DNA of 35,163 bases from Bacillota bacterium (GCA_023386955.1 JAEWIS010000010.1:1-35163); one strand, 5' to 3'; counted from the stretch's first letter, positions 23,533 through 33,227 are shown. Numbers and translations: made by a program. Notes: generated by a model from the letters alone, not told the origin.

Positions 23533-26500
23533 ATGAAATTACACAGCATAACACGCAAATGTGTGAGCACGGCAGTATCCGCTGCTATTGTGATTACGGC
23601 TGCGGCAGGATCGCTCGCCGCTCCATCCGGGGCATCGGCGGCACAAGCTGGAGCATCGGCGGCGGCGTTTAATTATGGCGAGGTGCTGCAGAAATCGCTG
23701 CTTTTCTATGAAGCACAGCAATCGGGCGTGCTGCCCGAGTGGAACCGGGTCTCCTGGAGAGGTGATTCAGGCCTTACAGACGGGGCCGACGTGGGCAAGG
23801 ATCTGACCGGAGGCTGGTATGATGCAGGGGATCATGTAAAGTTCGGTCTGCCTATGGCCGCCTCGGCTACCATGCTGGCTTGGGGTGTCTACGAGTATAA
23901 GGATGCTTATGTGCAAACCGGACAATTGGACGAAATGCTGCTGAATCTCCGTTTCGTCAATGACTATTTCATCAAGGCCCATACGGCTCCCAACGAATTG
24001 TACGGTCAGGTGGGTGCAGGCAATGCCGATCATAATTGGTGGGGTCCCGCCGAGGTGATGCAGATGGACCGCCCCTCGTATAAGATCACTCCCCAGCTTC
24101 CGGGCTCCGATCTGGCCGGTGAAACCGCAGCCGCTATGGCTTCGGCATCCATTGTGTTCCGGGACAGCGACCCCGCTTATGCCGACACACTTCTGACCCA
24201 TGCCCGCCAGCTCTTTCTCTTCGCAGATACCTACCGGGGTAAGTATTCGGACAGCATCAAGGATGCCCAATCCTTCTACAATTCCTGGAGCGGGTACCAG
24301 GATGAGCTGACCTGGGCGGCAATCTGGCTTTACTTGGCAACCGATGAGCAAGCATATCTGGATAAAGCCGTCGACTCCACAGATGAATGGGGCAAGGAAG
24401 GCCAAACCCCTTACTGGGGTTATAAGTGGACCCATGCCTGGGACGACAAGCATTATGGAGCCCAGGTGCTGCTGGCCCGCCTGACGGGAGATGCCCGATT
24501 CACAGTATCCACCGAACGGAATCTGGACTACTGGACCACAGGCACAACCGATACCGGAGAGAAGATCAAGTACACTCCCGGCGGTCTGGCCTGGCTGGAT
24601 ACCTGGGGCTCCCTCCGCTACTCCGCCAATGCCTCCTTCCTTGCCTTCGTGTATTCGGATTGGCTGCAAAGCACCAATCCCGCCAAGGCCCAGAAATACC
24701 GCAGCTTTGCTGAACGCCAGGTCAATTACATGCTGGGCGACAACCCGCGCAATTCCAGCTATGTAGTGGGCTTCGGCCTGAACTCGCCCAAGAGTCCCCA
24801 CCACCGTACCTCCCACGGCTCCTGGGCGGATAGCCAGACGGTTCCCTCAGCCCACCGGCATGTGCTGTACGGCGCCTTGGTCGGCGGACCGGATGCCACA
24901 GATAAATATACGGATTCCATCAATGATTACGTAAGCAATGAGGTCGCAACAGATTACAATGCAGGCTTCACCGGGGCTGTAGCCAAAATGGCGCTGCTCC
25001 ATGGAGGAACCCCTCTGGCCAACTTCCCGGTAGCGGAAACACCGACGGATGACGAGTTTTTCGTAGAAGCCTCCATCAACAGCAGCGCAGGCACTTACAC
25101 CGAAATCAAGGCCTTGCTGAATAACCGTTCCGGCTGGCCGGCGAAGATGGGCGACAAGCTTTCCTTCAAGTATTTTGTGGATTTATCCGAGGTGTACGCA
25201 GCAGGCTATACCGTGAAGGATATTCCCGTAACAACCAACTACAACCAAGGCTCCAAGGTTTCGCAGCTTCTCCCTTATGATGCGGCGAATCATATCTATT
25301 ATGTGAATGTAGACTTTACCGGTGTCAAAATCTATCCCGGCGGACAGTCCGCCCATAAGAAGGAAGTTCAATTCCGCATGAGCGCCCCCACGGCCTCTAC
25401 CTTCTGGAATCCGCTGAATGACTATTCCTATCAGGGCCTTGCCGCCGGCAACACAGCCTCTGCCAAGACCGTCTATATGCCGGTGTATGACAACGGGCAG
25501 CTTGTGTTTGGTCAAGAGCCTAAGCCCGGTGTTCCCACACCCCCAGCAGTACCGGCCGGCTTGACCGCAGCGGCCGGCGACGGCCAGGTGGAGCTTGCCT
25601 GGAATGCCGCAGCGGGAGCAGCGGAATATAAGGTGAAGCGGGCACTTGCCGCAAGCGGACCGTACACCGCTCTTGCAACGGTAACCTCCCCCGCATACAC
25701 GGATAAGCAGGTGGTGAACGGAACCACATATTACTACGCCATCAGCGCGGTAAACAGTGTGGGCGAAAGCGCCAATTCGGCGCCGGCCAGCGCAACACCG
25801 AAGAAGCAAACCCCCGTACCTCCGGCTGTGCCTGCGGGCTTAACCGCAGCTGCGGGAGACGGAATTGTGAAGCTGGGCTGGACGGCTTCTGCCGGAGCTA
25901 CGGGCTATAATGTGAAGCGGGCTCTTACCGGCAGCGGGCCATATACCACCGTGGCAGCCAGTGTGACGGCAGCGGTATATGATGATTCGGCTGTGGCCAA
26001 TGGAACCACCTATTATTATGTGGTCAGTGCCCTGAATGCTGCCGGTGAAAGCGCCAATTCAGCCCCGGTCAGCGCAACCCCGGTAAAAGCCGGGCCAGGC
26101 ACCCCCGGTGTAATGGCGGTTCAGTACAAGGTGGGCAATGCCAATGCTACCGACAACATGATCAGCGCCACCTTCAATATTAAGAATACGGGTACTGCGC
26201 CTGTGAATGTCAGTGGTCTGAAGCTGCGCTATTACCTGACCAAGGAAGGCAGCGCGGGTCTGAATTTCTACTGCGATTACGCGCAGCTGGGAACAAGCAG
26301 TGTCAGCGGGGCATTCGTAACCATCAATCCGGCCAAAACCGGAGCCGACACCTATCTGGAAATTTCCTTCAGTTCCGCAGCGGGAACGATTGCCCCTGGA
26401 GGCCAAAGCGGTGACATTCAGGTGCGCGTGGCCAAAACCGACTGGACCAACTTCAATGAGGCCGATGACTACTCGTTTGACGGCACCAAAGCTGCTTTTG

Positions 26501-26562
26501 TTGACTGGAGCAAGGTGACACTGTATCAGGGCGGAAGCCTTGTATGGGGCAACGAGCCTTGA
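23533..26562 (+). CDS. GH9 processive endoglucanase with CBM3c, two Fn3 and CBM3
   Basis: A 1009-residue secreted cellulase. After an Ala-rich signal peptide (about 1-37) comes GH9 (about 45-490) starting FNYGEVLQKSLLFYEAQQSG, fused to a CBM3c (about 505-665), then Fn3 about 668-756 and 762-851, then a CBM3 about 860-1009. Catalytic Asp97 and Asp100 are in DAGDHVKFG, the SPHHR motif is near 421, and acid Glu470 is in SNEVATDYN. GH9-CBM3c fusions feed a single chain into the active site and act processively, as in Thermobifida Cel9A and Clostridium CelI. GGAGGG (23517-23522) precedes ATG 23533 by 10 bases. Only 26 bases separate it from the previous GH9 gene. Confidence 0.94.
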   Translation: MKLHSITRKCVSTAVSAAIVITAAAGSLAAPSGASAAQAGASAAAFNYGEVLQKSLLFYEAQQSGVLPEWNRVSWRGDSGLTDGADVGKDLTGGWYDAGDHVKFGLPMAASATMLAWGVYEYKDAYVQTGQLDEMLLNLRFVNDYFIKAHTAPNELYGQVGAGNADHNWWGPAEVMQMDRPSYKITPQLPGSDLAGETAAAMASASIVFRDSDPAYADTLLTHARQLFLFADTYRGKYSDSIKDAQSFYNSWSGYQDELTWAAIWLYLATDEQAYLDKAVDSTDEWGKEGQTPYWGYKWTHAWDDKHYGAQVLLARLTGDARFTVSTERNLDYWTTGTTDTGEKIKYTPGGLAWLDTWGSLRYSANASFLAFVYSDWLQSTNPAKAQKYRSFAERQVNYMLGDNPRNSSYVVGFGLNSPKSPHHRTSHGSWADSQTVPSAHRHVLYGALVGGPDATDKYTDSINDYVSNEVATDYNAGFTGAVAKMALLHGGTPLANFPVAETPTDDEFFVEASINSSAGTYTEIKALLNNRSGWPAKMGDKLSFKYFVDLSEVYAAGYTVKDIPVTTNYNQGSKVSQLLPYDAANHIYYVNVDFTGVKIYPGGQSAHKKEVQFRMSAPTASTFWNPLNDYSYQGLAAGNTASAKTVYMPVYDNGQLVFGQEPKPGVPTPPAVPAGLTAAAGDGQVELAWNAAAGAAEYKVKRALAASGPYTALATVTSPAYTDKQVVNGTTYYYAISAVNSVGESANSAPASATPKKQTPVPPAVPAGLTAAAGDGIVKLGWTASAGATGYNVKRALTGSGPYTTVAASVTAAVYDDSAVANGTTYYYVVSALNAAGESANSAPVSATPVKAGPGTPGVMAVQYKVGNANATDNMISATFNIKNTGTAPVNVSGLKLRYYLTKEGSAGLNFYCDYAQLGTSSVSGAFVTINPAKTGADTYLEISFSSAAGTIAPGGQSGDIQVRVAKTDWTNFNEADDYSFDGTKAAFVDWSKVTLYQGGSLVWGNEP

Positions 26563-26617
26563 ATGGGCGGAATTCACATCTGGAATACCGATTAACCACA
26601 TAAAGGACGGTGCAGGC

Positions 26618-28375
26618 ATGCTGTTAAAAAAACTTGGAAAGCTCCTTCTGGCGGGCGCTCTTCTTGCAGGCGGCTTCGCAGGGGCATCCGGCTTTGCGCT
26701 GCAGAAGGCGTTGGCTGCCCCCAGCTTCTACCATACCTCCGGCAATAAAATTGTTGATGCCGCAGGTAACCCGGCTGTGTTCAACGGGCTCAACTGGTTC
26801 GGCTTTGAAACCTCCAATTACTCTCCCCACGGACTGTGGAGCCGCTCCATGGACAGTATGCTGGACCAGGTGAAGGCCAAGGGTTATAACCTGATCCGTC
26901 TGCCCTACAGCAATCAGATGTTCGACGCCGGCTCCCAAACCAACAGCATCGACGCGGTTAGCAACCCGGATTTGGTCGGTTTGACACCCATTCAGGTGAT
27001 GGACAAATTGATTGAGAAGGCCGGCGCGCGCGGGCTGAAAATCTTCCTTGACCGGCACCGGCCAGGCTCCGGCGGGCAATCCAACCTCTGGTATACCGCC
27101 GCATATTCCGAGGAGCGCTGGATCAGAGACTGGAAAATGTTGGCTGAACGTTACCTGAACAACGATACGGTAATCGGGGCGGACCTGCACAATGAGCCTC
27201 ACGGTGAAGCCACCTGGGGAACCGGTGTACTGGCAACGGATTGGCGTCTGGCGGCGGAACGGGCCGGCAATGCCATCCTGTCCGTAAACCCCCACTGGCT
27301 CATTATTGTGGAGGGCATCGATGCCAACGTGCAGGGGGAAACCGGCAACTATTGGTGGGGCGGCAATCTGAAAGGGGTCAAGAACAACCCGGTCCGTTTG
27401 AATGTGCCGAATCAATTGGTCTACTCCGCCCATGACTACGGCCCCGGCGTGGCAGACCAGACTTGGTTTCACGACAGCTCCTTCCCGGCTAATATGCCTG
27501 CCGTTTGGGACAGCTATTGGGGCTATATCAGCAAGCAAAATATCGCACCCGTTATCATGGGCGAATTCGGCGGCCGCAGCGTAGACTTAAGCACGGTCGA
27601 GGGCATCTGGCAGAACAAGCTTGTGGATTATATCAAGGATAACGATCTGTATTGGACCTACTGGTCCCTGAACCCCAACAGCGGGGATACGGGCGGTCTG
27701 CTGCTGGATGACTGGACCACCTGGAACGCTCCCAAACAAACCATGCTGAGCCGGATTATGAAGCCCTTGACGGGCACGGTGACACCTACACCGACAGTAA
27801 CTCCTACGCCCACACCGACAGCAACACCTACACCAACTGCAACGGTAACACCGACGCCCACACCATCGATAACGCCTACGCCCACTCCGTCGGTTACACC
27901 TTCGCCGACACCGGGGACCTCCTCCCTGGTTGTCCAATACAAGGCGGCCGATACCAACACTGCGGATAACCAAATCAGGCCGCATTTTCAGGTGGTGAAT
28001 AAGGGGAATACTCCAGTTTCTCTGGCTGGCCTGAAGCTCCGGTATTGGTTTACGGGGGATGGTAGTCCATCCAGCAGTCTGGTTCTGGACTACGCGGCAA
28101 TGGGCAGCGCCAAGCTGAGCGGTACAGCCGTTAAGCTGGGTACAGCCAAAACAGGAGCGGACAGGTATGCGGAAATTACCTTTGGCTCTTCCGCAGGGAG
28201 CTTGGCGCCCGGTGCCTCCACCGGTGAAATCCAGACCCGCATCCATAAGTCGGACTGGTCCAACTATGACGAAAGCGACGACTATTCCTACGACTCCCTG
28301 AAAACCGCCTATACGGAATGGAGCAAGGTTACCTTGTATCAGGACGGGGTTTTGATTTGGGGGATTGAGCCCTAA
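26618..28375 (+). CDS. GH5 subfamily 1 endoglucanase with CBM3
   Basis: A secreted endoglucanase of 585 residues, closely patterned on Acidothermus E1 (GH5_1): NWFGFETSNY, HGLWSRSMDSMLDQ, LDRHRPGSGGQSNLWYT and DLHNEPHGEATWG are all present. Acid/base Glu193 is in NEP and nucleophile Glu316 in MGEFGG. A signal peptide (about 1-34) precedes it. The linker (about 388-433) is Thr-Pro repeats rather than Fn3, followed by a CBM3 (about 437-585) that differs from the GH6/GH9/GH48 type. AAAGGA is 10 bases before ATG 26618; the longer open frame starts inside the previous gene. Its role is random internal cuts that open ends for the GH6 and GH48 enzymes. Confidence 0.94.
   Translation: MLLKKLGKLLLAGALLAGGFAGASGFALQKALAAPSFYHTSGNKIVDAAGNPAVFNGLNWFGFETSNYSPHGLWSRSMDSMLDQVKAKGYNLIRLPYSNQMFDAGSQTNSIDAVSNPDLVGLTPIQVMDKLIEKAGARGLKIFLDRHRPGSGGQSNLWYTAAYSEERWIRDWKMLAERYLNNDTVIGADLHNEPHGEATWGTGVLATDWRLAAERAGNAILSVNPHWLIIVEGIDANVQGETGNYWWGGNLKGVKNNPVRLNVPNQLVYSAHDYGPGVADQTWFHDSSFPANMPAVWDSYWGYISKQNIAPVIMGEFGGRSVDLSTVEGIWQNKLVDYIKDNDLYWTYWSLNPNSGDTGGLLLDDWTTWNAPKQTMLSRIMKPLTGTVTPTPTVTPTPTPTATPTPTATVTPTPTPSITPTPTPSVTPSPTPGTSSLVVQYKAADTNTADNQIRPHFQVVNKGNTPVSLAGLKLRYWFTGDGSPSSSLVLDYAAMGSAKLSGTAVKLGTAKTGADRYAEITFGSSAGSLAPGASTGEIQTRIHKSDWSNYDESDDYSYDSLKTAYTEWSKVTLYQDGVLIWGIEP
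27778..27915 (+). repeat. Thr-Pro linker-coding repeats in the GH5 gene
   Basis: Short ACNCCNACN-type repeats encode T-P-T-P and similar units over about 46 residues between the GH5 and CBM3 domains. The linker is disordered and likely glycosylated or protease-exposed. Such tracts vary in copy number by slippage. Confidence 0.8.
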
Positions 28376-28402
28376 GAACAAGAAACAAGACCTGATGAAG
28401 AT

Positions 28403-28435
28403 GGAAGGGCTGCGGACGGCCGCCGCCGCCCTTCC
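28403..28435 (+). other. intercistronic hairpin between GH5 and GH48 genes
   Basis: GGAAGGGC (28403-28410) pairs perfectly with GCCCTTCC (28428-28435), and GCGG (28412-28415) with CCGC (28420-28423) inside it. No T-tract follows. It lies 40 bases before the GH48 start and may protect or separate the GH48 message. Confidence 0.65.
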
Positions 28436-28474
28436 TCTCCATACATCACTTGAATCTAAAAGGAGGATGGTTTT

Positions 28475-31400
28475 ATGTTCGCTACACTCAGGCGCAAATG
28501 CGGTTCACTCGCACTAACGGCCGCACTTGCCGCCACCATGTTTACCGGTACGGCTGGTTTGTCGGTGAATACCCTGAAGGCCGCCCCGGTCAATGGGACT
28601 CAAGCAGGTGCTGCCGCTGATTCGGTCTACAAGACACGTTTCCTTCAGCTTTACGCTCAGCTGAAGGATCCGGCGAACAAGTATTTTTCGCCTGAAGGAA
28701 TTCCTTACCATGCCGTTGAGACACTGATGAGCGAAGCCCCTGACTACGGGCATATGACTACCTCCGAGGCCTACAGCTACTGGTTCTGGCTGGAAGCCAT
28801 GTATGGGCATTACACCGGGGATTGGACCAAGCTGGAAGCCGCATGGGACAACATGGAAACCTTTATCCTGCCAAGCTCCACGGAGCAGCCTACGATCTCC
28901 TACTACAATGCTAACAGCCCGGCTACCTATGCGGCTGAATATCCGTATCCGGACCGGTATCCAAGTGCCATCAACGGCAAATATGCCCCCGGCAAGGACC
29001 CGCTGGACAGCGAATTAAAAGCCGCTTACGGCAATAACCAGACCTACCTGATGCACTGGCTGGTGGACGTGGATAACTGGTACGGCTTCGGCAATACCCT
29101 GAAGCCTTCCCATACTGCCTCCTACGTGAATACGTTCCAGCGCGGAGAGCAGGAATCCGTATGGGAGGCTATCCCCCATCCTTCCCAGGACAATCAGACC
29201 TTCGGCAAAACAGGCGAGGGCTTTATGTCCCTGTTCACCAAGGAAAGCAATCCGCCCAGCAAACAATGGCGCTACACCAATGCAACCGACGCCGATGCAC
29301 GGGCGGTTCAGGCCATGTACTGGGCCAAGGAGATGGGCTACAACAACTCCGTTTACCTGGACAAAGCCAAAAAAATGGGCGATTATCTCCGGTACGGCAT
29401 GTACGACAAGTACTTCCAGAAGATCGGCAGTGCAGGAGCAAGCGGCTCGCCGTCTGCCGGCAACGGCAAGGATGCCAGCCACTACCTGATGGCCTGGTAT
29501 ACCTCCTGGGGCGGCGGGCTCGGCGATAACGGCAGCGGCAACTGGGCATGGCGCATCGGCGCAAGCCACACCCACCAAGCCTACCAAAACGTAGTCGCCG
29601 CTTACGCCTTGTCCCAGCCTCAGGGAGGCCTGATTCCCAAGTCGGCCACCGGTCAGCAGGACTGGAATACCTCCTTGAAGCGCCAGCTTGAATTCTACAC
29701 CTGGCTCTTAACCGCAGAAGGCGCAGTGGGCGGAGGCGCCACCAACAGCTGGAACGGGGATTATCAGAAGTACCCGGCCGGCGTCAGCACCTTCTACAAC
29801 ATGGCCTATCAGGAAGCGCCGGTCTATTTGGACCCGCCGTCCAACAACTGGTTCGGCTTCCAAACCTGGTCGCTGGAGCGGATTGCCGAGCTGTACTACA
29901 TTCTGGCCTCCAACGGCGACACCACCTCGGACAATTTCAAAATGGCCAAAACGGTCATCCAACGGTGGGTGGACTGGGCGCTGGATTATACCTTCGTCAA
30001 CCAAAAGCCGGTAACCGACAGTGCGGGCTATTACCTGGACGCCAGCGGCAGCCGCATTCTGGGCGGAGCTAATCCGGTTGTCGCCACCACCAGCGCCCCG
30101 GGCCAATTCTATGTGCCGGGCAATCAGGAATGGGTCGGCCAGCCGGATACCTGGAACGGCTTCAGCAGCTTTACCGGCAACCCCAACTACCACATTGTGA
30201 CCAAAAATCCCGGTCAGGATGTAGGGGTTATGGGCAGCCTCGCCAAGGCGCTGACATATTACGCAGCGGGCACCCAGGCGGAGACGGGCAGCTATACGGC
30301 ACTTGGGACTCTTGCCAAAACCACAGCCAAGGACCTGCTGGATGTGGCCTGGAACTTCAACGACGGCAAAGGGGTGGCCATTCCGGAAGTGCGCGAGGAC
30401 TACTTCCGCTTCTTCGAGAAGGAAGTTTATTTCCCGGCGGGCTGGACCGGCAAATTCGGGCAAGGCAACATCATTCCGGGCTCCAACGGAGTGCCTTCCG
30501 ATCCCGCCAAGGGCGGAAACGGCGTCTATATCAGCTACTCCGAGCTTCGTCCGAAGATCAAGGATGATCCGGCTTGGGCTGCACTCACATCCCTGTATAA
30601 TTCCTCCTATAATAAAAACACCAAAAAATGGGAAAGTGGCGCACCTACCTACACCTATCACCGCTTCTGGTCTCAGGTGGATGTCGCCACGGCCTATGCC
30701 GATTACGACCGTTTGATCGGAAGCGGCCCTGTAACACCGACGGTTCCCCAGGCTCCCGCGGCGCTTGCAGCGGTTGCGGGTGACGCCAAGGTAACCTTGA
30801 GCTGGAATGCCTCCGCAGGAGCAGCCAGCTATAATGTGAAGCGGGCCACAGTAAGCGGCGGTCCCTACACGGTGGTTGCTACCGGTCTGGCTTCGCCGGC
30901 CTACACGGATTTGGCTGTATTGAACGGCACAACCTATTATTACGCGGTAAGCGCAGTGAACGCAGTAGGCGAAAGCGCCAATTCCGCCCAGGCCAGCGCC
31001 AAGCCGGCAAGCCTTCCAGCTCCGGCCGCACCGGCCAGCCTGACGGCTGCAGCAGGCAATGCCCAGGTCGTACTGAACTGGGCCCCATCCACTGGCGCCA
31101 CCAGCTATAACGTGAAGCACGCTACCGTCAGCGGCGGGCCGTATGTAACGGTAGGAACGGTCACCGGTGTGACGTATACGAAACTAAACCTGACCAACGG
31201 CACCACCTACTATTATGTCGTCAGCGCGGTGAACGCTGCGGGGGAAAGCGCCAATTCCATCCAGGCCAGTGCAACGCCTATAGCTAACACTCCGGGTAAT
31301 CTCAGCGTCCAATACAGGGTTGGCAATGCCAACGCAACGGACAATATGATCACAGCCACGCTTAATATCAAGAATACAGGCACAACGCCCGTGAACCTGA

Positions 31401-31750
31401 GTGATCTGAAAATCCGCTACTACCTGACCAAAGAGGGCAGCGCCGGTCTGAACTTCTACTGTGACTATGCCCAAATTGGCACCAGCCGGGTCAGCGGAAC
31501 CTTCGGTACGGTTAGTCCGGCCAAAACCGGGGCCGATACGGTTCTGGAAATCTCCCTGGGCACTGGTGCGGGAACCATCGCTGCCGGCGGTCAAACCGGA
31601 GACATCCAGGTCCGGGTAGCCAAAACAGACTGGACCAACTTCAACGAAGCCGACGATTATTCCTTTGACGGCACCAAAAACGCCTTTGCCGACTGGAACA
31701 AAATCACGCTCTACCAAGCCGGCCAGTTGGTTTGGGGTCTTGAGCCGTAA
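28475..31750 (+). CDS. GH48 reducing-end cellobiohydrolase with two Fn3 and CBM3
   Basis: A 1091-residue secreted exocellulase acting from reducing ends, usually the most abundant enzyme of bacterial cellulase systems. Signal peptide about 1-37, GH48 about 48-750, Fn3 about 754-843 and 848-935, CBM3 about 942-1091. The family hallmark LMSEAPDYGHMTTSEAYSYW spans about 84-103 with the acid Glu87; HWLVDVDNWYGFG and FNMAYQEAPVY are further typical segments. AAAGGAGG precedes ATG 28475. No dockerin is present, so it works as a free enzyme. It ends the cluster at a strong bidirectional terminator. Its CBM3 and Fn3 modules are very close to those of the GH6 and second GH9 proteins. Confidence 0.95.
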   Translation: MFATLRRKCGSLALTAALAATMFTGTAGLSVNTLKAAPVNGTQAGAAADSVYKTRFLQLYAQLKDPANKYFSPEGIPYHAVETLMSEAPDYGHMTTSEAYSYWFWLEAMYGHYTGDWTKLEAAWDNMETFILPSSTEQPTISYYNANSPATYAAEYPYPDRYPSAINGKYAPGKDPLDSELKAAYGNNQTYLMHWLVDVDNWYGFGNTLKPSHTASYVNTFQRGEQESVWEAIPHPSQDNQTFGKTGEGFMSLFTKESNPPSKQWRYTNATDADARAVQAMYWAKEMGYNNSVYLDKAKKMGDYLRYGMYDKYFQKIGSAGASGSPSAGNGKDASHYLMAWYTSWGGGLGDNGSGNWAWRIGASHTHQAYQNVVAAYALSQPQGGLIPKSATGQQDWNTSLKRQLEFYTWLLTAEGAVGGGATNSWNGDYQKYPAGVSTFYNMAYQEAPVYLDPPSNNWFGFQTWSLERIAELYYILASNGDTTSDNFKMAKTVIQRWVDWALDYTFVNQKPVTDSAGYYLDASGSRILGGANPVVATTSAPGQFYVPGNQEWVGQPDTWNGFSSFTGNPNYHIVTKNPGQDVGVMGSLAKALTYYAAGTQAETGSYTALGTLAKTTAKDLLDVAWNFNDGKGVAIPEVREDYFRFFEKEVYFPAGWTGKFGQGNIIPGSNGVPSDPAKGGNGVYISYSELRPKIKDDPAWAALTSLYNSSYNKNTKKWESGAPTYTYHRFWSQVDVATAYADYDRLIGSGPVTPTVPQAPAALAAVAGDAKVTLSWNASAGAASYNVKRATVSGGPYTVVATGLASPAYTDLAVLNGTTYYYAVSAVNAVGESANSAQASAKPASLPAPAAPASLTAAAGNAQVVLNWAPSTGATSYNVKHATVSGGPYVTVGTVTGVTYTKLNLTNGTTYYYVVSAVNAAGESANSIQASATPIANTPGNLSVQYRVGNANATDNMITATLNIKNTGTTPVNLSDLKIRYYLTKEGSAGLNFYCDYAQIGTSRVSGTFGTVSPAKTGADTVLEISLGTGAGTIAAGGQTGDIQVRVAKTDWTNFNEADDYSFDGTKNAFADWNKITLYQAGQLVWGLEP

Positions 31751-31767
31751 TATGGCACGGCAGTAAA

Positions 31768-31819
31768 AAACGGGGCGTCCGGCAGTCAGCTTCCACTGAC
31801 CTTCCGGACTGCCCCGTTT
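31768..31819. terminator. bidirectional terminator between GH48 and the SUKH operon
   Basis: AAACGGGGC (31768-31776) pairs with GCCCCGTTT (31811-31819), with inner arms TCCGG/CCGGA and GTCAG/CTGAC. An A-run on the left and T-run on the right serve both strands. It ends the cellulase cluster and the convergent minus-strand operon. Confidence 0.88.
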
Positions 31820-31826
31820 CATCTAT

Positions 31827-33227
31827 CTACGCTTGCCCGGCCACCTTCAGCCGTTCCAGAATATCCGCCGCGGCACCTTCAGCCAAACGAAGCTTGCCAT
31901 GATCCTTCCGGATAATGCCGTTTTTGAGCCTGTCCTTCAGCCAATCCTCCACAAACCCCGGTGCATAACCTCCTGTGCTGAAGCCTTGGCCGCCAAAGGC
32001 GATCATCCCGCTGTACACCTTCAGATACTCCTCCGTTGTCGGCTCCGGATATACCCGGGTATAGAGCCAGAACTGCACATCGTACATGAGAACAGACTTT
32101 TCATCTGCATGCAGGGCAAAATACCCCTTCTCCCGCACAAGCCTTTCGGCACTCCTGCGGATCAACAGCTCCAGCCCCTCTACCTCCGCTGCTGCAGTGC
32201 ACAGCTCGGCCAGAAGCGGAGAGAAGGCTCCATGGGTAACCTTCTGCAGATTTTCCTCCAGCGTCACCTCTGCCGGAGTTTCATAATCCTCGGCGGGACG
32301 CAGCCCCCGGACGAAGCTCTCGAAGTCCGGCGCCAAATAGGTAATCTCGTAATCCGACTCCTGATCCACATGAATCACCGAAGGCTCCCCGTCCTTGCCG
32401 CAGGCCCGGTAATCCAGCATCACCACATCATGCCCGGCGGAGGGACAATCACAGATCACCACGCCGATGTCCGGGTAGCCCCAATCCTCAATCATAAACC
32501 GGCTTCCGCTGGAGCCGCCCAAGGCCTCCGGCTTATCCAGACCAATGCCCATAATCGATGAAATGGCAATATGATCCTCCGCCCAGGAGGTAGCCTCCTC
32601 CGTGGGAAAGCAGGTGTTCCGCGGGATTCCGCCGTTCTGCACCTGCATCAGAGCAATATACGAGGCTGGCAGCTTATACCCGCCAAGCTCCTCCTCTACG
32701 GCAGCAATCATCTCTTCGGTAGGCGGCTCACAGACATAGGTTTCACGGGCATAAGCGCTGTCCTCCCAGAAGGCTGACAGCTCCATCCCGGCAAAAGGCT
32801 CCTGTTGCCCCTCCTCCGCCACGATCCTCATCCGCTCCGCCCGGTCAGCAGCGGCCCGACGCTCCTGGCGCTCCCAGCGCTCCGCTTTTTCCCGCACAAG
32901 CTCGATCCACTCCTCCACATCCTCGTCCGGCTCCAGCTCATGGGATCTGCTGAACGCCTCCGCCGCCTCCGCATACCGCTGGAGATGGTAATAGGCATAC
33001 CCCATCCGGTAAAACCAACGGGGGTCCTCCCGCCCCTGATCAGCCAGCGCCAGCAATTGCTCCAACGCCTCCCCGTAACGACCTAAATTATTATAAGCCC
33101 TGGCCAAATGCCCCAGCAGCTCATAGTCCCGTTCCGCCGCCGGAAGCTCCAGAACCGCATCCACAATCCGGTCAAACTCATTATTTTCATGCCATTCATC
33201 CAACCGCGTATGCAGCTTCTGGTTCAT
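31827..33227 (-). CDS. TPR and SUKH (SMI1/KNR4) domain protein
   Basis: A 466-residue cytoplasmic protein. Residues about 16-105 form TPR-like helical repeats (YNNLGRYGEALEQLLALA and YYHLQRYAEAAEAF). A charged helical stretch follows (about 108-140). Residues about 168-309 are a SUKH-1 (SMI1/KNR4) domain, with PPTEEMIAAVEEELG, LPASYIALMQVQNGG and a DFESFVRGL end. SUKH domains often serve as immunity proteins against secreted polymorphic toxins or as general protein-binding modules. The C-terminal 150 residues are not recognised. Start 33227 is set by GGAGGGAG 8 bases upstream; the longer frame to 33332 lacks a site. It is the last gene of a minus-strand group of four. No toxin gene is adjacent. 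Confidence 0.82.
   Translation of the reverse strand: MNQKLHTRLDEWHENNEFDRIVDAVLELPAAERDYELLGHLARAYNNLGRYGEALEQLLALADQGREDPRWFYRMGYAYYHLQRYAEAAEAFSRSHELEPDEDVEEWIELVREKAERWERQERRAAADRAERMRIVAEEGQQEPFAGMELSAFWEDSAYARETYVCEPPTEEMIAAVEEELGGYKLPASYIALMQVQNGGIPRNTCFPTEEATSWAEDHIAISSIMGIGLDKPEALGGSSGSRFMIEDWGYPDIGVVICDCPSAGHDVVMLDYRACGKDGEPSVIHVDQESDYEITYLAPDFESFVRGLRPAEDYETPAEVTLEENLQKVTHGAFSPLLAELCTAAAEVEGLELLIRRSAERLVREKGYFALHADEKSVLMYDVQFWLYTRVYPEPTTEEYLKVYSGMIAFGGQGFSTGGYAPGFVEDWLKDRLKNGIIRKDHGKLRLAEGAAADILERLKVAGQA

Noticed and set aside
26540..26617. Longer start for the GH5 protein at 26540
   Set aside because: It lies within the end of the GH9 gene, lacks a ribosome-binding site, and would bury the signal peptide.
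18442..31750. Cellulosome (dockerin/cohesin) components
   Set aside because: None of the five cellulases has the paired calcium-binding dockerin repeats; all end in CBM3, and no scaffoldin is present.
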